Part shown: one piece after another, positions 25,404 through 37,690 of the stretch
How positions within the stretch are numbered: position 1 is the first letter of the stretch
How the letters are laid out: each line of letters begins with the position of its first letter
Source of the DNA: Echinostoma caproni
Taxonomy: Eukaryota > Platyhelminthes > Trematoda > Plagiorchiida > Echinostomatidae
Assembly (NCBI GenBank): GCA_900618425.1
Contig: UZAN01039831.1
Coordinates: 8,134-72,133 of the forward strand
Direction of reading: 5' to 3'
DNA length: 64,000 bases
Position numbers and translations under genes: made by a program
Notes under the pieces: model-generated
Database searches by the model: none
Seen by the model: the letters and a program-made list of their open reading frames with translations, nothing else
Told to the model about the DNA's origin: nothing

Positions 25404-25900
25404 GTGGTCAGTCACGTGAGAAATGCTGATGACATTATGACAACTGAAACAATGCACAATAAGAACAGTAACGAGGAAGCATTTTCCTGGTTTACAATCA
25501 TCGTGAGCTTTTGGAAGAACAACCCAATGCTAAAAAGCCTTAATATTTTGACTGATAAACAAAGGAAACTTCGATACATAGGTTTTGAAAAACCCTTCGG
25601 ACATAAACTATCAATAGTTCATATTTTGTTATTACATGGGCTAAAGAAAATTGACGATTTTGTGCGATTTTTCCTGCTTTGAATTGTTCCGAACAGAGAA
25701 TGTAGTAATCACTTCAGACCTATGGACGATTCTCGCACATGATTTTGTTACTTTTATTTATAGTGATCGTAATTGGCCAAAGCCTTGTAGCAATGGCGTC
25801 TAGTCCAAAGAAGAATTCTACAAAATAGGATACATAAATTACAAGTGAAATTTGAGCAACGAACGATTGCTCAAATTGCTCTATAAAACCTACTATATAC
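25404..25900 (+). mobile_element. MULE-like transposase remnant
   Basis: The frame 25404-25682 reads AFSWFTIIVSFWKNNPMLKS, then ILTDKQRK and HKLSIVHILLLHGLKK. This follows the order seen in MULE-type transposases: an F-x-x-x-NP segment, a (T/A)DKD strand-loop with a catalytic Asp, and a C-x-FH-x-L(K/R) helix. A further 200 bp contain SDRNWPKP, similar to the family's Y-x-x-NW segment, but with stops. The usual Cys of the C-x-FH box is not present. The assignment rests on one short stretch and could be wrong. Alternatively this is a chance ORF. Confidence 0.4.
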
Positions 25901-28900
25901 ACGTAAGCGTACTATCTCGTGGTAAGCGCCGTTTCATCATAGTTGTTTATTTCGCTTGCAACTAGCAGGGTTCAAATTATTCTTAAAATAAAACTCGTGA
26001 CAAAAGATTTTGAATAAATAAAGGATCATTGCTATACATTTATGCAATTTGCTACTTTCATTCACTGTGTGTGAGGCAAAGGTTCTCCGAACAACCTGTA
26101 TCAATACTCAGTGTTATAAAGAGACAATCAGACAAGACGCAGACTACTTGAAGTTGTGGGGAATTATTCAGTTTTGGAAGATAAAGCGAAACATTTTGTT
26201 ATGTCCAACCCTCAAATTTTCGAGCTTGTATCGGAGTCTACACGCATAACGAATAAAAATTGTCGCATTTAGCGATACACGTGGTATCACTACCATTCAT
26301 GCCATGAACAGGAATTCAAAAATAAAGTATTGTCACAGGGTAATCACTCTAACCTAAATAATATATGTTATTTTCCATTTCATCTTATCAATATTTATTG
26401 CACACAGAAATATCACACATCGTATTATAAATGAATAAACATGTACAACAGCATCACCACTACAGCTCGTAGCCATGCATTAACCGGATAGAAATAAGCA
26501 ATAAAATTCACCGTGTATTAGGATACTCTATTTAACATGATCATTTTGAGACCCCACACGAGTTTAAACAACGTGAGCTGTGCTCCAGGACTAAAATGTG
26601 AGCATATTTATACTATTTCAAAGTAACGTTTGCAACCATGTTGTCCGTATACATTCATTATAAATCGCGGAGAATTCAGGTCACCTCTGTTGGTCACCTG
26701 TTACATGACGGTCGTCTTTACGTCTTGTTTTGCTAGAGAACTTCAACGAGTTTTCAGCACCTAACAAACGGTATGAACTAAGACTGTGAGCAAATAAATG
26801 CCATCTGTTATCGGGCATTATGTTACTGTTGTCACTGCCTTCGTTCAACCCACAGTCTACGGAACATATGGTGAATTCAGTGACCGCATGGAGTATACGA
26901 ACTTTTCAACCATAAACCGTTTCCAGAAATCATCATAGCTCTCGTGACATTCACCCGAAAGAATAGTATTTTATTGGTCACAGATGCCGTTTGTTTGCAT
27001 ACAATGAAATAAGGATGTTAACACAAAATTTGACATAATCATTTAAGTCTAGATCAAAATAACCACCTGAAATGACCATAATATAAATCGCAATTTGAAA
27101 TTGCCGAACCTAATGTTATCTATGTAAATGTGTACAGGATATGTGAGCATAAAACTAAGAAATTAAATATGTAAGCAACAGTATTCCAATCATTCGAACA
27201 TATCAGAGCCTGGCAGAGAATTGGACCGGGTATTCCATGAATTCCATCTATCACTCCGATCATGCTTTCCAATTGATAAAAGGGAAAATGATATACTGTA
27301 GCTGTAAAAACCCGATTGCGAAATTTCTCTTGACTAACTCCACTCAGGCTATGTATGTTGCCGCTGATATGAGACATTTTATTCTTTCCAGCTTTGGTCA
27401 AATTATATTCATATTACGAGCCCTAACGAGTAAGTTTATCTCGTGGTATTCGATTACGTTTAACACTTACCTAACAACATAGTTTGCAAACATACACTAT
27501 ATCCACACCCTAGCCCAACAAACCAAACAACTACTCCGGCATAAGGCATTTTCAATTAGCGTCCAATTATACCACCAACATGCATTTTAAATAGGAACAC
27601 AATGTAGAGAACAAATTTCCTCGGTGATTCTTTTCTTTCACTAATACATCACACCATTATTATAAACCTTATTTATTCTAAACATTTTGATGTATTATTC
27701 AAAGCATCAAATAACTGAGGACAAGTCTTTTTTCCTAAATAGTGTTCTATCCAAAATACGTTAGGCAACCCAAAGTTTTTGAATTCTTTGATGGAAATAG
27801 AAATGAAAGGCGTGGTCTAAATTCGGATTACTTTTTGCACCTCACATATCTATTTATTCCCTGAACTGTTATTAGTCTGACGCCGTTACGAGTCCAATGA
27901 CCGGATGTGTGATGCGTTTATTCCTGAATATTTCAGTAGATCACAAAGTGACTCACAGCTGTTTACGTAAAATTGATATCTTTCTTCAAAAATGTTTTCA
28001 GGCTTTAAGATGCCATAAAGACAGGGAAGGAAATATTGGAACTTCACAAATATCGATGCGTTAGAAAATCGTGCATCATTTTAAACAGCTCCAAATTCGA
28101 TCTTCATATTCAAACCGGACACAGAATGATGAAGCACACAGATGGTTTAGTCTCCAAACCATATTCATGTGTGCACGTAGAACGCATTGCACTTGAATGT
28201 ATCAGTGGCAACTATCAATCTATGGCGTACATGATTCAAAAATAATCCTCTCTTAAAGAAGCCGTATAAATTTTAAAGCAAACTGGCATTCGGCCGTTTC
28301 AAAAGAAATCCATAGTTGATTCAATTTGCTACTAAAATGACCTGTCTATCCGAGTCAGTTATTGGCACAATCATCTTCGAAAACAGTTGCAAATTTCAAT
28401 TTATTCCTCTTGTTTTTCATTAAAGTGAAACAGCATTTGAAACTTTCAAGTAAATTGTGATGCGGCTAGAACACTATTTTTTTAATGATTCTCATCGTCA
28501 GTGAACACTTTTTATCATGAATTGGACTCACCATCCCATGTACACTGTTAAGCGTTACATCAATCACTAAAGGCGTACTGTGCTTAGGTATTGTCTTTGC
28601 TGGCGTTCACCAGTACGATATATATTCATCAATTTGTATGAAATTTCAGGACCTTTAAATGGACGGCTTGTGTGATATAGCCGACACCGGCGAAAGTACA
28701 AATGATTGCGTGAATTCCCCGATTCAGTTTTATTTAAACATACTAACTCATGTTAAATATCTGGCTCCAAATTTGATATGGCACGCAAAATTTCTCAAAG
28801 ACAACCGATGACATCCGGCCCAGTTAGAACAAAACCTCGTTTTGTATTAGATGTTTTTAGAAAACAAATTGCTGGCAGCATGGTGGATTCAAAGTGGTAG

Positions 28901-31890
28901 GCTCTAACAAGAAAGAAAGTTGCTTCTTGGGCTTTCCGAGCTTATGGGTGACTGGATAAATTCAGAAACGTGTTCGCAGATTAAATTCAGACGTATTACA
29001 GTCAAGTAAATTTTACTCCTCTAATCAATCGATCACGAATAACTGTAGACCCCTTGTGATTGTTGCGGTCTTATCAAATGGTGTGAAAATAACTAAAATG
29101 GGTTCTTTCAAGTGAGGTGAAAGTTTTCTTGTTTAACAGATTTGAGAAGGTCATAAAAACTAAAATTGTGAAGGTACAAACTTGAAAATAGAACCTGCAC
29201 ACTTAAGTGAGAAACCTTCAAATTTATATGGATTTAATTCTTTACAAACTTTCATTAACCTTTTTTAACACTTCTCAGCTGCAGCATGTTTGCTATCTCC
29301 CAGATTAAACACCCGTCTATTTTATTGCTTCATTTTATTTTTCGCTAACTCCCCCGCCGCCGGCTCCAGTGCTTAGATTCTCGGTTATCTGAGGCAAACA
29401 AAAGACCCACGTGACTTTCGAGTCACCGCATTCTTTTTCATCACACAGAGTGTGTAATACAGGATAGTTGGTGAGAATACTCCCAGCTGGTTATCACAAC
29501 ATTGTTATTCTCAACCACAAACCTGGATTCTGGATGCCACCATGACTGTGTTTGAATGAATAGTTGAAAGTCCAATTTATCGCTGATCCCTTGGCTCACC
29601 TTAGTGTCATAAATTATTCATGTACATTATGAGATAAAAAGAGTTCGAGCGTAAAATGCGAATAATTTTGCTTTACTGGGGAAAGATCATGATCGTACAC
29701 ATAATGCGTTTGAAACTGTCTATCGTTGTATTCTTTGATTTATGGACGATCAAACGAAATTCTCTCACGTCTCATTTACCGTCTGTAAGTTTTCACCATT
29801 AAATCTCTCAACATGCATGCACAATTTCTGAACACTAAAACATTTCCCATCCATTTGCTCTTTGTGGATCACTATCCGAAATGTTCTTCTTTAAGACTCT
29901 AGAAACAGCTTCCTTCGTGGCTGCCAACCTATTTCAACGAATGCTTTGTAGCGAGAATTCTTTTTACAAGTTTTTCATGTACACATCAAAAGTGTCTCAG
30001 AGTAAAATTTGAATCAATCCAGCATTCTAGCTGTCACTTTTCAACTTTTTGACGTGTGAATGATTGATCTCTGTTCCATTGCATTTCTTACTCTTCAGGT
30101 TTTCCGACACTTCGTGAAAAGACTTCAAAATTCCATGTTTTTCATTCTCATACAAACAATGTTCGCAACGTCGCTTTTGTGTCTTTCACGTCCTTTTACC
30201 ATAATGTAGCTGTGATTGATTCATGGTGTTACCCGTCATAGCTCCAGTTGCACCAGGTCACTAGAACGCAAAAGTCCCAATGGCGGTTCTCACACTTTTG
30301 GCGACCTGTAGGAAAGCTGCAGAATTCTGTTACTTAACATTAAATTAATTCCGGTCATGTTTGACATCAAACTCTTACTGTGTATCTTTATTACCTATGA
30401 TCAAAACAAGCAGCCTCTCATCAACAGATTGGATTTTCGGAAGCTTAACTGAATGTGAACCAAACATTAGTAGTAGTATTATATTATTCCCTCGCTTTTT
30501 ATTTTGAAATGTGGAACTGCACAGTGAATGTGTTTAGGAGGGAGCATGGATAATCGAACGCCCACCGATAGAATATAGAAAATGGGTAAATTACGACCCG
30601 ATGGTTCTATTCGAATCTCATACTTATTCGCTGCTATTCAGATAAAGGTGGGAATTTTTGTAAAGCAGGACGAAGAAGATGCTTTCGATTATCCAATTCC
30701 TGTTTAATGACAACTAACAGCCGTCATCCCACCGTTAACACCACACGATCAAGTAACTGTTTTCTCTAAAGTATATTCAATATGTACCGGTTCTAGCATA
30801 TTTGTATCTCATTACTAAAACGGGGAGTCCAACGTTAGTTGAAATGATCCCATGGTGACAAGTTCCGAGTGCAGAAGCAGACGATTAGCGCGTTTTGGAC
30901 AGAAAATAAGCAAACACACAAATCGCATGTGTAATTCTAGTCAACTGCATAGGGCTTAGGAGTTTTTTAAGGTAATTTAAAGAAATAACGCGTATTCACC
31001 GTATTTCCCAACGATTTAACTATATGTAATCTCGTGGGCTACCATAAAGCGTGTGAACTCTAAAACATATTTACCGCGTTTCAAACGGAAAAATACCTAG
31101 TTTATCAGCTAGGACAAAGAATATATGTGAAGAATACACGAACGACACTGGTTCTGATTACACCACTATAAGAGGCTGTTAAAGGAAGAACCTTATAATG
31201 CTTCGTTTTCTCCCCAAACATATGACTATAATCTACCCGTACGATACACAACGGTGATCCTGCTTGTTAGAAGGGTAAACTCAAATCTAAAGACCCTAAG
31301 TGGTAACAAATCTGGCCAGCTCTAATTGAAAAGATTTTTGGGAGCTTGTTGAATAAACCGGAATGAAAACAATCCTGATCATTTGTTAAATTGTGATGAT
31401 CTCAGTCGGATTAGAGAAGTTAAATCTGAAAAGATGGTTTGGTTTTTTATACAAAATGACTTAACAGTATACATTACTGAAATAAACCGAACCGTTTCTT
31501 TTGCTGCTTCGGATCAAGTATCAACTTTGGTTATTATTCTTTCTTTAATAACTAACCGGTGTGCTATAAACTGCTCAGTATACTCAAACTGAACTCTTTA
31601 TGATGATAACTCTAGTTGCTTATCTTTACTCGTTGATTTATTTAGACCACGCGTTTAAAGCACCAAATGGAATATCTATCATGATGAGTAAGGGGCTCAT
31701 GTTCTATCATCAACTTACAGTGAACAGGATTGGTTTCATCAACAAAAGTGCAAAATCGTTATTTACCTCTCCAACAGGTTAGTTGTAAACAAAGATTGGT
31801 CGAGATAATTATGGCAGGGATTCACATAAAAATCCTTATATATAGTGGCCTAAGATACCACGGTATATGATGATGAATGCTACCTTTGGA
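25901..31890. other. No recognisable gene over about 6 kb
   Basis: AT-rich sequence with short frames. The plus frame 28036-28245 has a loose C-x4-C-x10-H-x4-H arrangement, which is too irregular to call a zinc finger. At 27392-27429 a pyrimidine-rich AG and a GTAAGT bracket 38 bp, which could be a micro-exon or chance. A small GC-rich patch lies near 29350-29430. A weak B-box-like GGTTCTATTCGAATC is at about 30603. Confidence 0.45.
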
Positions 31891-31899
31891 TAAAGTGAA

Positions 31900-34481
31900 A
31901 CTGTAGCTTTATGTTTGAGAAGAAACGTAGCAGAAATGTTAATCTTTCCTCCTGTGGAATCCTGTCGGAATGCGAACCACGTTTTCTCCTGCGTCACTCT
32001 TCGATCATCTTTTCAAACCTATACATCACTCCCGACTGTACTCCTAGTGAGTTGTGTACCTTCCTGGATATATTCTATCCAGTCATGTTGGAGAAAAATT
32101 ATCACATCTGTATTTATCGTTCCCGGCGACTTCAACAGATCTGAGGTAAGTTTTCACACAGTAATGTCTCCTCAGAAGATTGTTACTTTTTTAACTCGAA
32201 ATAATGCCTCCTTGAATCACGTTTTGTTACCGAACCATATTTTTTATTACCTTCAAACGTGCACCAGTAGGCAATTCTGATCATTTTCTGAATAAAGTTT
32301 CATCTACAATATATAGTAAATGTAAGCAATAAATTCTCGCGAAGAACAATGAACTCAGGCTAGGTATACGATAAATCATCTGGCCAATTCGGTGAAATTA
32401 AAATCCATGGCTGCTGATACGGCCTTACAACTACTCTCTGATCCTGATATTTCAGTCTTCTGTGAGAACTTTACGAATTACCTCAACTATTTTAATGATA
32501 TGTGCTGCCCTCAAGAAAGTATTCACCTGCAGCCCAACCACTTCATCTCCATAGACTGAAATGGTTATGTAGGCTGAAAAAGGACTTATCGCTCAAGAGA
32601 TAAAATGATGGTCAAGTTTGTCAACTTTCATATCCGAAGCGAGATTACCCATCTCAATCAATTGTATGCTGACACCATGCTAGGAGACAAATCCTGCCGT
32701 CAGCAATGGGACGGACTAAAGTTGCTCTGTGGTCGTTCAACCCAACGTACTACAGTCTCATGTGATATCAATGAGCTCAACAAATCTTTTGCTTTAGTGA
32801 CGAACGTTGTGCAAACTTTAGCGAATCCAAACAGATCGCCACTTAATTTCCACCTTCCTGTGTCTAACACAAAGAGAAAGTTTTAAAAGGGGGTTAAATG
32901 CTATCAATGGAAACAAACCCGCTAGTGCTGGTGGGTTATCCCCAGTGACCCTTAAAACATGTGCAAACCACCTCATTTATCTTTATTACACGTCTGTCAG
33001 AAGGAAGCCTATTTAACAGATGGCGTGATCTCTGCATCACTCCAGTACCTAAGAAAGAAAAGAGTAAGTTTCTGCCTATTGCTTCATCTTTAGTATTGCT
33101 TAAGACGNAAGACGTTTGAGGGTATTATTATTATGCACCTATCCTCTAACCTTGATTTTCGTGATTCCAATCAACCTGCTTATTGAAAGCGTCACTGTAA
33201 TTTAGATGCCGTTGCTTGTCTTATCCATTCTGTTTTATCCACTACAGACCAAAAACACAAAATTATCAGTGTTTGTTTCTTGGACTACACAAACGCGTTT
33301 AACCCTGTCGACAAAAACATCCTATGGACACTGTTACGGTGATATAATCTGCTGCCACATCTTTTGAATTGGATGCACGCCCATTTTACCGAACAACACC
33401 AATTCATTTGTCTCAATGGTATGAGGTCTTCTATTGTTATTGTAAAGCAAGGTGCAATACAGGGTGCAAGCGTATCGCCTTTTTGTTCTCCTTTTATATC
33501 CAAAACTCGCCAATCACCCCAAATGTTTTCACTTTCAAAAATGCCGATGAAATAGTAGTTGGTGGTGCATCTCACAACCATAACCCTTCAACTAACCTCC
33601 TTCAATCACCCATAGGTTCCATTTCTGAATGGTTTGATGATGTTACCCTTTCTTTCAACCCCAATAGATGCACTGAAGTTTTGTTTTCCATTAACCATAG
33701 GCCATCACCTCTTTCTGGATCATCTGCTCCTAATATCTAAATGAATAACTTAAAAGTTGAACGGTCAAAAAACTTCAAATATCTTGGATTTTCCGTATCT
33801 GCTGACCTCAACTGGTTCTACCTCGTAGAACAAACATTTCTTAAAGTCACGAAGTTGATCTTTTACATTTCACGCCTTCGGCATCTGGGGTACTATTGTA
33901 CATCATCTCCAAGTTTATTTCTTATGCGTTTTATGCCATTGGACCTCTGCTCTCGCGTTATCTTTCTCGGTCTACTGTCTAAGGATTTCATAATAATTAG
34001 ACGCTCACTGAAAAGCATCTCTAGATATGGAGCTGTATCTTATGAAACCACTTTCAACCAACACCTGCATGCGTGTAACCGTTTATGTGACTCCGTTTTG
34101 TCCTATGCGTCACATCCCTTACACAGCCCTATCTAGCTCCATTTCAACTTCTGTCACCCGCAATAAATTTAAACTTTTATATACTCGTACCACTGCTTTT
34201 CACAACTGCGTTGTACCTTACATTTAACGTTTGCTGGTTTCTAGGGAACGAATATCAAACAAACTCACGCACTCTAATGTAAATTTTCACGTTGAAATTT
34301 GCTTTATTTCCTACGCATTCGCGGTGTCTTATTCCTTATAATCTCAGTAACTATTTGTCATATGTTTAAGCTCACTTTTAATAGAACGCATGCTAAAACA
34401 AAAGCGATAACATTTTTTTCACTGAAAATTCTGTCCACATTGGATGAATAATGTACACTCTTGACTCGACTTGACTTGAAT
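31900..34481 (+). mobile_element. APE-type non-LTR retrotransposon, most complete copy (endonuclease, RT, 3' UTR, tail)
   Basis: Conserved blocks run in order on the plus strand through several frames. The APE endonuclease has GDFN (32125-32136), NHVLLPNHIFYYL and PVGNSDHFL (SDH motif, 32273-32284). A linker with WDGLKLLCGRS follows. RT block 1 has CITPVPKKEKS, block 2 PIASSLVLLKTFEG (33081-33120, once the N is collapsed), block 3 FLDYTNAFNPVDKNIL (33278-33325). NADEIVV is at the YxDD position (33540-33560). A KNFKYLGFSVSADLNW thumb follows, and a C-terminal domain with FLGLLSKDF, SYASHPLHSPI and RTTAFHNCVVPYI (stop near 34227). A 3' UTR ends in a TTGAC-type tail at 34461-34480. Frameshifts, stops and the altered catalytic box inactivate it. 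The 5' end is not defined. Confidence 0.82.
33102..33114. other. Single-N assembly gap inside a 6-bp duplication
   Basis: AAGACG (33102-33107), N (33108), AAGACG (33109-33114). Removing one copy and the N gives the frame LLKTFEG, the expected RT block-2 sequence, so the duplication is an assembly error. Confidence 0.75.
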
Positions 34482-35221
34482 AGATATCCCTGTTAAATGC
34501 GGATGTTAAATGGTGACAGCAGTAATTGTAATGAGTTCTGATAGGTTGGAGTGCTCCGGTCAATTATTATGACACCATAGTCCAAATGCCCAGTTACCTC
34601 CATATATCTCGAAAAAATATGTAAATAATCAACGAACGTTCTGTTATCTTTATTAAACATTCATGTGTACAAATTCTGTGGCACATGATTCCATTAGACT
34701 TATCCAAAGGTATATTATTCAGGATGTGCTCGTAAAATTATGGAAGTAAGAATTTTAATGATATATTCCAGACTCAGGTAACATTCCTTCGCGAAATATT
34801 ACGAAATCGGACCAGAACCCCCAATCATTGCATCCCAAATGCTTTGCACAAATACCAGCCGATTTTTAGCGATTTATCTTCTTCTTCATATTTCCAGTTT
34901 ATTATTCATTATCTAAATTGTGGGTTACATTTCCCTACTTTTAATTTGGGCATCTGTACTGACATAAGCACAAAAATAGTCGCTTCTGCTAATTTTGCTG
35001 ATTTCGTGACAGTTATCATTGTGATGGCCATAAGAAAAATATTACATGCTTGACACGAAACCCAAAGTTGAAGTAATTTATCGTAACAAATGTATTCGTC
35101 CTAATAAAGCGATCAGGATTAATTTGTAGTTGATCGTACCAGACCTTGCACAGTTTTCTTTTCTTCAGAGTGTAAGTCATTATAAGCCCCGAGGAATGAA
35201 AGAAATAATATCTAAGGTAAG

Positions 35222-35531
35222 CAAGGAAAACCACCTTTGCGGAAAATATGGTATTGGGGTCCCGAAACGTATCGATCAGATCAGGAACCATTACCGCCGC
35301 TTTCACTTCCGTCTGACCCAGAGATCTCTGTTGCGCGACATGACAGAAATAGTTCACAAAGTTCAGTCGGTTCTGTGGTTTTTCGTGTGTTCCAGGGTGC
35401 ACACGTCAAACAAGAGGTCCGGCCAATTTTTTATCCTCAACTGCTACTGCACATCGTATTGATTAATATATTTTACGAGCCATTATTAGGTGCTGCGTGT
35501 GGGACCGCTTATCGCGTGGACCATAGTTGGT
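35222..35531 (+). other. Candidate exon, unknown product
   Basis: A frame of about 100 codons between stops ends at TAA 35529-35531. It is more GC-rich and less repetitive in composition than its surroundings, with a proline/serine-rich acidic start (PLPPLSLPSDPEISV) and then SSQSSVGSVVFRVFQGAHV. A second plus frame (35130-35462) overlaps it. I do not recognise a family. No clear splice pair was identified, and the length is compatible with chance. Confidence 0.22.
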
Positions 35532-35556
35532 AAATTATTAGAAGAATTATTATCAC

Positions 35557-35595
35557 AGTGATTACTTCTTTTCGANAGTGATTACTTCTTTTCGA
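35557..35595. other. Single-N assembly gap inside a 19-bp exact duplication
   Basis: The 19 bases at 35557-35575 are repeated exactly at 35577-35595 around the N at 35576. This is the longest such duplication in the window and strongly suggests unmerged contig ends. Confidence 0.75.
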
Positions 35596-37619
35596 ACAAT
35601 TTGCATAAAAGCCTATTGACTACCAACCAGGCTAGTCATGCAGCTATCAGGATACAAGTAACTGTGTCTAGTCTATATCATGCACCAATGTACCTCAGTG
35701 TAAATCTATCAGAAAATGGACAGGAACATGATTGGAGACTACGATGGAAGCAATCAAATGCAAGTTCACCTCTCAACCTCGCTTAGTGACTCACTCCAAA
35801 TTAACTTTGTTTATCTGTGGAGAGATCGGTTCATTTCGACTGGACGGGAGTTGTGATAGACTTGGTCTGATAGGTGATGTGTGACGGTCGAATAAAAGGT
35901 GATTGCTGAAATGTACAATAGATTCACTCCAATGTTCCTCGTTTTACGTTAAGTTGAATGCATGTTGAAAGTCATTTCGGGGTTTTCAAGATATAATTTT
36001 GTCCCAAACGTTTCTATCTGTAAATTAATAATTTTGCAATCCATATACCGTTGTCGCATGCAAGTAAACTAATGACGTGATCAATGAGTGGTACTCATCC
36101 GGTATTGTCATTTTCCGGCATCTCCGTGACTGAATAAACCAAACTATCAGCCGGGCTGCGACATTTCTTTGAGGCTCAATCTGAATGTGTTTGCTGAGGT
36201 TTCTTTTAACTGATTTCACACATTTCCGTTACATTTTGGTAATCAGACAGAACTGGTTGTCGATAATGATATCCGATTTTGTAAAAGGCGGAAATTAACA
36301 TGCCACAGAACTTTTCTTGGTTTAAGATATTTAAAACTTCGGCGTAAGCGTTTTAGGACTGTCTTTTTAGGCTTTCAGTTTGAAATCGTTCATTGGTTCA
36401 GAAAATGGTATCCCAAAATTTATGATAATCAAGCTTCTTCCACGGTAGTTGTGCTGTCATCCACCATTTTCCTCAGTCCAAAAGTGATAGTTTCCACTTC
36501 CGTTCACTAAACAACTTCCTCTTTGCAGTGGGATCCCCAAGAGGTTCTTAGCTGACTTTATTGTGACGAACCATAATGGCCTATGTTACTGATTTACCAA
36601 ACATTTGCTGTAATTAGTGTGTGTATCGTCTGGGAGCCTCGCCCAAACTTAGGTTTGTTCCCTGGACCTACCACCACGTACCGAAATAACATCATCATCA
36701 CTCCCTCCGAGTAGTTGTTAATCAAACACCTATTATTCGCTCAAACTATCACCCGCCAAGTCACACTTGTTTATCTCTTTCTTCAATGTAAATGTTCTAA
36801 TAATTCAGACCAGTTTTATGTACGTGCCTCCTCTACCGTATCTAGCTGAAGAAGTTGGGAGTTCACGTTTTTGGGTGCATGAAGCCCATCTTTTACTTTC
36901 AATTTGTCGTACGATCACGCATTTCGTGACATGTTTTGTCCATACTTTTTACATTTTAAAAGTTGGCCGTGCATTTGCAGAAGACGACATGTTATGTATT
37001 GGGCAAAATAACTGATAAGCGCCGACTCAGATCAAATTAAACTTAAATTACTTCCTGCTCTACTTACAGCTTTTTTCAAAAATCTGGTTGGCAGACAAAA
37101 ACAGTAACAAATTTGTGAAGTGGTGTATTGATCGAAACTAATAAATACATAATTGTTCCAGTTTAACTTTAGGAGGGTGATGTAGTGCAATATGGTGCAT
37201 ACTTTCTTGTTGTGATTGTTTTGTCCTTTGGCAAACGATCTACTAGGTTGTTGAATCTCACTTTGCATTCTTCCATCTTTCCGAATTCCATAATGTTCTA
37301 GGCTGGTTCCACTATAAATCATCTCAAACGCGAAGCAACTGCAGCGCTGGCTATCGGCTTCCATGGATTTACCCATAGTTTATAACTCATCTCTGATGCG
37401 TCTTTGTTTGTGTAATTGTCTGATGAAGCGGAAAAGAAAATATTGTACTTAAAATGGTTCGCCTACTAACCAATGTTCAAACACGCGTACCTGTACTCCT
37501 TCACGTATTAAGATCACTTATTCCAGCCCATCGAATATCTGAAAGCAATTAAGTGACCTGAGATGGGATCAATATACTTTTTTCACAATGAGTAGTATAG
37601 ATACAACCCAAAAACATTT

Positions 37620-37690
37620 CCTTGGAAGCACACAACCGGTTACGCGGTTCCTGCCCCTCGCCAAGCATGCTTATCCGATAACCTTTTGTC
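37620..37690 (+). repeat. Dispersed 70-bp repeat, copy 2
   Basis: Partner of 7260-7329 in the same orientation: TGGAAGCACACAACCGG, GCATGCTTAT and CTTTTGT are the clearest shared words. Flanks are not similar beyond a few bases. Confidence 0.6.

Noticed and set aside
27392..27429. 38-bp micro-exon between a strong acceptor and GTAAGT
   Set aside because: GTAAGT is expected many times by chance in 64 kb and there is nothing else to support it.
28036..28245. Possible C2H2 zinc finger (C-x4-C, H-x4-H, then KPYSC)
   Set aside because: The spacing between the second Cys and first His is 10 instead of about 12, the hydrophobic core positions do not fit, and there is only one partial repeat.
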